Shown here: one piece after another, positions 60,601 through 64,000 of the stretch
Layout: every line of letters starts with the position of its first letter
Position numbering within the stretch: the stretch's first letter is position 1
Origin: an uncultured Eubacteriales bacterium
GTDB taxonomy: Bacteria > Bacillota > Clostridia > Peptostreptococcales > Anaerovoracaceae
Length of the DNA: 64,000 nt
Assembly: GCA_902763505.1 (NCBI GenBank)
Contig: CACWSO010000004.1
Location: forward strand, 102,501 to 166,500
Direction of reading: 5' to 3'
Made by a program: the position numbers and the translations under genes
The notes under the pieces: generated by a model
What the model was told of the DNA's origin: nothing
What the model saw: the letters and a program-made list of their open reading frames with translations, nothing else
The model's database searches: none

Positions 60601-61241
60601 CCGGACATATAGCAGATGAATATTTTGAAGCTGTCCGGAACAGCATCGTCCTTAGCGGAATCCGGAGACCACATGGCATCGCCCAGTCTCTTCGCCTTTG
60701 TCCAGACTTCTCCAAGGTCTGATGCGTGAGTGCCGCCCCAGGTCGCCATATCTGATGGTCTTCCCGCATAGATATATGACAGCGCCATATGCGCGATACC
60801 CCAGTCCTTGCTGAAGTTTCCGGTGTAATATGTTTCCTTGACGTTCTTCACGTTGTTGTCGTAACCGGGATAGGACGGTGAATAGTAGACGACGTTTCTC
60901 AGGGCGTTCCATTTGCCCGTATCGTTATCGTCCGTGATGACCTTGTCTACGGTCACGGTGCCGGTTCCCGGAGATGCCTTGGATGGCTGCACACAGTAGG
61001 AATACCGGGTGCCCAGTTCATCGTCCAGATCACACTTACGGGAGTTACTGTAACCGCCGTTGCCGGAACCGTATGTGATCTGTCCACCGTCCCAGACAGT
61101 GTATTTGCTGCCTTTCTTTCCTGTAAAGGCAGCGTAGGATGGATCTGTGATCATGGGCACGATCAGGCTGAAGACCATCAGCACTGCCATTCCCATGGTC
61201 AGGATCCGTTTCAGATTATCTTTGTTTGCATATTCGGTCAT
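57624..61241 (-). CDS. Large sortase-anchored surface adhesin (thioester, SpaA and VaFE repeats)
   Basis: A 1205-residue surface protein. A signal peptide with MGMAVLMVFSLIVPMI is at residues 10-28. A thioester-type head has Cys in RYSYCVQPS near 75 and the partner Gln in SGVQDMIVGYLE near 215. Then come about five SpaA/Cna-B-like domains (for example GTYTVKETTAPPGYAKDTS, ASTGYLLNSEK-like), and two VaFE repeats (VIEYKGLKKGETYTAKGKLMD and TVEYKGLDTSQWYVVYGTLM, each with VFETLY or AFETAY). It ends with the sorting signal SPKTGD, a span and a basic-acidic tail. The start ATG 61241 has AGGAGG. It may aid contact between donor and recipient. Confidence 0.93.
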   Translation of the reverse strand: MTEYANKDNLKRILTMGMAVLMVFSLIVPMITDPSYAAFTGKKGSKYTVWDGGQITYGSGNGGYSNSRKCDLDDELGTRYSYCVQPSKASPGTGTVTVDKVITDDNDTGKWNALRNVVYYSPSYPGYDNNVKNVKETYYTGNFSKDWGIAHMALSYIYAGRPSDMATWGGTHASDLGEVWTKAKRLGDAMWSPDSAKDDAVPDSFKIFICYMSGVQDMIVGYLEAPGHINMKKASNRTSITNGNACYSLKGAVYTVYDSSGKSVGTLTVKEDGTSNTIDVPEGTYTVKETTAPPGYAKDTSTYTVNVESDETTTFTAKEEPITDLVNLLLTKNPAGYPHDHGEGDATLEGAIYKFSYYDGQYSTAAAAEGSGNATATWHLVTDANGKISGQSPVTVEGKTNSAFYKDKDGKICYPLGTYIIQEVTPSTGYLLNSEKLVVHITEDGTDNLHVKTYNESIKGDETIIRGGVKLSKIDNDLDENYAQGDATLAGAEFTIYNKSKESIMVDGKEIAVDGAALVIKTDEEGIAASAEKALPYGSYLVKETKPSEGYLLNEKWSRAFRIRTDGEMIDLTADKIREAVKRGGVQIIKRDKELKKSEALGGATLNGIVMTIKNVSGRDVVVRKDLDNKTDKVDWKELKSKAELFESGAIKRVKSGEDVGKITVYWNEDKKAYTAETLSDDLPYGTYTIRESKTNATYQRTDKTEHMFEVREDGTIYAYDDGANEAALTFDNYVYRSDVQGTKIGDGDSKRFSFVPFKIISVTNEETHVVVTDKNGFFSTKDRRAAGDLDEDEDADTARVQNPFDDLLEAKDIKTEDLQKRAQQILQGVWFGTGEFGSKAAMNSSFGALPYDSYILEEMPCEANEGYSLQRFYFTVDQKSQNGFVDLETITDDVPEIGTMASVNGIKENVLPKKEIELTDVIEYKGLKKGETYTAKGKLMDKATGEVIKDSSGKEITAERPFTAPAAEGRAFVTFKFDGSDLGGKETVVFETLYDAQGHLTAKHEDINDEGQTVTWKKPEIGTTLTDQKNNKSVVTSDKTILVDTVEYKGLDTSQWYVVYGTLMVKDTGDPLVENGTPVASMSKPFKPLLKNGKVKVEFEISTKGLEGKELVAFETAYRLEGYKKGDDVSKTPGVIVAEHKDLKDKGQTIKVVKPGTPIEHSPKTGDDAPILIAAVLMLAAAVFAYGLYRRRKSGEDDSEETEE

Positions 61242-61255
61242 TGATGCCTCCTCTC

Positions 61256-61417
61256 TTAGATCATGACTGCCAGAATGATGAACGGCAGCGTCAGGACTCC
61301 AATGGCCCCTGTCAAAACCCAGGCGATCCTGGATGCCGCTTCCTCTGACAGCGCTACGTAGATGCCGTCGTCGCATCTGCAGATGATGGTTTCTTCGTTT
61401 GGTTTTGTCTCTTTCAT
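61256..61417 (-). CDS. Small membrane protein, 53 residues
   Basis: ATG at 61417 after AAAGGAG reads MKETKPNEETIICRCDDGIYVALSEEAASRIAWVLTGAIGVLTLPFIILAVMI: an acidic N-terminus with two Cys and one C-terminal membrane span. It ends 14 bp before the adhesin start and is cotranscribed with it. Not recognised; it may be a chaperone or regulator of the adhesin. Confidence 0.7.
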   Translation of the reverse strand: MKETKPNEETIICRCDDGIYVALSEEAASRIAWVLTGAIGVLTLPFIILAVMI

Positions 61418-61450
61418 AAATCTCCTTTCCCGCATTCAGGACATGAAAAA

Positions 61451-61480
61451 AGACCTGAATCTCGATTGAAACTCAGGTCT
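61451..61480 (-). terminator. Hairpin with U-run ahead of the adhesin operon
   Basis: AGACCTGA and TCAGGTCT form an 8-bp stem followed on the minus strand by TTTTTTC. It ends about 30 nt before the 53-residue gene, so there is no room for a promoter between them; it may be the parB terminator with read-through, or an attenuator of the adhesin operon. Confidence 0.7.
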
Positions 61481-61601
61481 GTCATGATCTGTATTGCGTT
61501 GTGGTTTAAATATATATTCTCTTTTTCCGTTAGTACTGGTTGTTTAAACAGGTTGGGTTACAGGGAAGGATCGTGGAAAACGTGCTCTCACTGCGAATTC
61601 C

Positions 61602-62552
61602 CTATCTCGCATCATCCCTGCTCTTCTGCTTTGCCCGGTGTCTTCCGTAAAACTCCATGGCCGCGGCTACATAGTCTTCACGCTTGGAAACAGGAAGATC
61701 CGGCGGGAACAGTCCCTTGAAACGTTCTCCCCGAAGCACGATGCGCTCCCTCTGGTTCGGTTTTTCCTCCAGCATGATCGCTTCGATGACCTCCGGCGTG
61801 AGCTTTCCCTCATCCTGCATCCGCCTCATGCGGATGGACTGGGCGTGAGACGGACTGCACTGCTCCATATCCATGCACTCCCAAAGCTCGCCCTGGATCG
61901 TTTTAGGCAAATAAGATATCTCGACTGCAGGTCTGAGTGCGATCTTTCCCTCATCGACCATGTCAAGAAGTTCCGGGATCAGCTCTGTCAGGCGGATATA
62001 ACGGCGCACTTGAGTTTGACTATCTCCCGATTCACGTCCTATTATCCCCGCTGACTCCTGTCCTATTAACTTCCGACCCACTGGGTTGGAAGTTAAATCT
62101 GTCCTTTGCCCTTGCCTGTTCATCGCCTCCAGCCGCATCTTATACGCGAAAGCCTTTTCACTGGGTAGGATGGTCGTCCGCTGGAAGTTCGATTCCACCA
62201 TGAACACGGTCGCCTCGTCCCGGTCCATGTCCACGACCTCACAGCGCAGGCTTTCCATGCCTGCAAGCTCGCATGCTCTCATCCTGCGGTGTCCCGATAG
62301 CAGCTCATACCTTCCGTCTTCTTTCTTTCGAACAGTGGCCGGTGTGATCACTCCGTTCGCCTTCACGGATTCCACGAGATTCATCATATCCTCATCATCT
62401 CTGACATGGAATGGATGATCCGGAAACGGGTCGATCTCTGAAATCGGGATCTCATAGATGCGCTTGAGTTTCGCATCATCCCGTTCCTCCTGTGAGGAAA
62501 ACAGTTCATCGAGCGATGGAAGCCTCATCTCTTCGTTTCTGTCTTTCGCCAA
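61602..62552 (-). CDS. parB: ParB/Spo0J-family partition protein
   Basis: A 316-residue ParB. The N-terminal CTPase/ParB domain (IYEIPISEIDPFPDHPFHVRDDEDMMNLVESVKANGVITPATVRKKEDGRYELLSGHRRMRACELAG, residues 29-95) is followed by the HTH (QESAGIIGRESGDSQTQVRRYIRLTELI). It binds centromere-like sites of the element and loads ParA. The start overlaps the parA stop by 47 bp. Together with ParA it should stabilise the excised or replicating ICE. Confidence 0.93.
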   Translation of the reverse strand: MAKDRNEEMRLPSLDELFSSQEERDDAKLKRIYEIPISEIDPFPDHPFHVRDDEDMMNLVESVKANGVITPATVRKKEDGRYELLSGHRRMRACELAGMESLRCEVVDMDRDEATVFMVESNFQRTTILPSEKAFAYKMRLEAMNRQGQRTDLTSNPVGRKLIGQESAGIIGRESGDSQTQVRRYIRLTELIPELLDMVDEGKIALRPAVEISYLPKTIQGELWECMDMEQCSPSHAQSIRMRRMQDEGKLTPEVIEAIMLEEKPNQRERIVLRGERFKGLFPPDLPVSKREDYVAAAMEFYGRHRAKQKSRDDAR

Positions 62553-63330
62553 GCTTCATCACCTCCTTCGTCAGCTGCTCGTAGGCAATGGCGGGTTTGC
62601 TGTCTGCATCATAAGCGAAAATGCTCTTTCCGGCCTTTGTGGCTTCTGCTGCTTTCACGGCAACCGGGATCTGTGTATCAAAGATCCTGAGCATCAGTCC
62701 GTAATTGGTGCGGATCGTATTGATCACCTCTTTGGCCAGGTTGGTCCTGCTGTCCACCAGCGTCATCACGATACCCGCAACATTCAGGCCTTCATTGGTA
62801 TGCGTCCTGACCATGTTGATGCTCTTCAGTAGCTGTGTCATTCCTTTGGCCGGCAGGTACTGCGCCTGCACAGGGATGATCACGCTGTCTGCTGCTGTCA
62901 GCGCGTTGATGGTGACCATGCCCAGAGACGGCATGCAGTCGATCAGGATATAGTCATAATCCTTTTTTACATCCTTCAGGACGCTCGCCAGCACCTTCTC
63001 CCGGCTCATGGCGTTTACCAGCAGACTCTCCATGGACGAAAGATCCAGATTAGAAGGGATCAGATCCATCCCTTCTTCGTGGTGTATGATCGTATCCCGA
63101 ACGATGGGTCTGCTGTCCTGAGTCACCTGATACATGAGGCTGCCCAGTGATTTCTCAAGCCGCTCACCCTCGATTCCAAGAGCTGACGTGAGATCGCTCT
63201 GCGGATCGCAATCCACGAGCAAAACCCGTTTTCCTGCCTTTGCAAGACCTGCGCCCAGATTCAGTGCGGTGGTGGTCTTCCCGACCCCGCCTTTCTGGTT
63301 GCAGATGGCGATTGTTTTACATTCACTCAT
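62506..63330 (-). CDS. parA: ParA-family ATPase
   Basis: A 274-residue ParA/Soj with deviant Walker A NQKGGVGKTTTALNLG (11-26), LLVDCDPQSDLTSALG near 39 and IDCMPSLGMVTINAL near 130. Full length for type Ib-like partition ATPases without N-terminal HTH. It is followed by parB in the same operon, and preceded by a 203-codon gene with a 9-bp gap. Confidence 0.95.
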   Translation of the reverse strand: MSECKTIAICNQKGGVGKTTTALNLGAGLAKAGKRVLLVDCDPQSDLTSALGIEGERLEKSLGSLMYQVTQDSRPIVRDTIIHHEEGMDLIPSNLDLSSMESLLVNAMSREKVLASVLKDVKKDYDYILIDCMPSLGMVTINALTAADSVIIPVQAQYLPAKGMTQLLKSINMVRTHTNEGLNVAGIVMTLVDSRTNLAKEVINTIRTNYGLMLRIFDTQIPVAVKAAEATKAGKSIFAYDADSKPAIAYEQLTKEVMKLGERQKRRDEASIAR

Positions 63331-63339
63331 GCGGCCCTC

Positions 63340-63933
63340 CTAATTCAACTTGCTGTTGTGCTCTTTCGCTTTTTCTCTGAGCAGGTTCTCGATGGAGTAC
63401 CAATCCATAGCATCTGTATCCCAGAACGCATCTTCAAAGAAAAAAGCCGCATCCGCTTCGTACTCTTTACAGCGTTCCAGCAGATGCAGTTCGTGAGCAG
63501 CATCATACATTCTGTCGCTGAGAAATATGGTTTCCAGTATCGTCACAAGATAATCCGAATCAGCTGCAAGCAGGCATCTCGTAATCGCCAGCATCGCCTC
63601 AGTAGACAGATCGTTTTTCTCTTTTATCATCATGAGATGATCCGATGCCCTGCTTCCAAGCATGAATGCCATATCCATTACCAGTTCCTGTACTTCCGTC
63701 GGTTCCACCTCTTCATCTTCTGTATCGGCGTTATCATTCTGATCGTCTTCAGTGTGCAGATTGTCCTTATCCTCACATTTGGTGATCATCCCGCCAATCA
63801 GTCTTTCGAATGCCTCCGCCAGCTCATCCGGCACCTCTACTGCAATAACTTTCCCTCCCATAACGACTTCCGGCTCTTCCTTCTTATCCAGTCCCCCTGC
63901 AATAACTTTCATACTTTCTTTTGTCGTTGCCAT
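63340..63933 (-). CDS. Hypothetical acidic protein upstream of parA
   Basis: A 197-residue protein from ATG 63933 (GGAGAAAGGA upstream; an in-frame ATG six codons earlier lacks a site). Residues 20-55 (EVVMGGKVIAVEVPDELAEAFERLIGGM) are followed by a very acidic stretch (DKDNLHTEDDQNDNADTEDEEVEPTE), then a helical domain. Not recognised; it precedes parAB by 9 bp, so it could be a partition accessory or regulator. Confidence 0.65.
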   Translation of the reverse strand: MATTKESMKVIAGGLDKKEEPEVVMGGKVIAVEVPDELAEAFERLIGGMITKCEDKDNLHTEDDQNDNADTEDEEVEPTEVQELVMDMAFMLGSRASDHLMMIKEKNDLSTEAMLAITRCLLAADSDYLVTILETIFLSDRMYDAAHELHLLERCKEYEADAAFFFEDAFWDTDAMDWYSIENLLREKAKEHNSKLN

Positions 63934-63975
63934 AATGTTTCCTTTCTCCATAATAGGTGTTCTGAAATAACAAAA

Positions 63976-63995
63976 GCTCTGCGAAAATGCAGAGC
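63976..63995 (-). terminator. Terminator at the right edge
   Basis: GCTCTGC and GCAGAGC form a 7-bp stem followed on the minus strand by TTTTGTTATTT. It ends a transcript coming from outside the window. Confidence 0.75.
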
Positions 63996-64000
63996 AATGT

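Noticed and set aside
1-64000. CRISPR arrays, rRNA, complete insertion sequences
   Set aside because: No regularly spaced repeat-spacer pattern, no rRNA-like sequence and no intact transposase gene were seen on either strand.

Overview
The window looks like the chromosome of an anaerobic Bacillota (class Clostridia): Gram-positive ribosome binding sites throughout, a pur operon, a sortase-type surface protein, and a conjugative element of the kind common in gut Lachnospiraceae and Anaerovoracaceae. No 16S or other taxonomic marker is present, so genus is not assigned. Nearly all genes lie on the minus strand.

Region 1 (1 to about 6390) is core chromosome. In transcription order (high to low coordinates) it runs purC, purA, purB, a LysR regulator, guaA and the start of pyrG: nucleotide synthesis genes packed with gaps of 3 to 50 bp.

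Region 2 (about 6391 to 18705) is bounded by two direct copies of the 12-mer TTATTCCCACTC. Read on the minus strand this is GAGTGGGAATAA, codons for Glu-Trp-Glu-stop, and each copy is followed by an intrinsic terminator, as at the 3' end of a gene used as an integration target. The segment holds a HicBA-like toxin-antitoxin pair and a compact catabolic cluster: two MFS transporters, a BaiCD/2-enoate-reductase-like flavoenzyme, a MarR regulator, an M28-type peptidase and a YtcJ-like amidohydrolase. It has no integrase and may be a decayed or cis-mobilisable element.

Region 3 (18705 to beyond 64000) is an integrative conjugative element (ICE). From the left come the att core with arm-type repeats, three paralogous 64-residue excisionase-like proteins around a tyrosine integrase, a MazF-like toxin, small sigma-like regulators and a promoter carrying a Gram-positive LexA box. 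Then comes a defence island (about 25.1-38.2 kb): Gabija (GajAB), McrBC with an EVE-like domain, a WYL regulator, and a second McrBC-like restriction system with two DNA methyltransferases and a LAGLIDADG-like protein whose second catalytic acid is missing. Transfer genes follow (38.4-51.3 kb): CwlT-like hydrolase, VirB4, PrgI, VirB6/TrbL-like, VirB2-like, VirD4, PcfB, MOBP relaxase, MobC and a candidate oriT. The rest is maintenance and establishment: TOPRIM primase-like, ArdC-like antirestriction, RadC-like, a large VaFE/SpaA surface adhesin, ParB and ParA. Extra cargo sits among these: a DUF4238 gene between two related hairpins, a 565-residue protein with a HEPN-like RNxxxH motif, and a plus-strand 31-residue hydrophobic peptide with its own promoter and terminator that looks like a type I toxin.

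The most interesting candidate system is the five-gene restriction operon at 33.1-38.2 kb, where a catalytically degraded LAGLIDADG protein may supply sequence recognition to an McrB-like motor that lacks an N-terminal reader domain.
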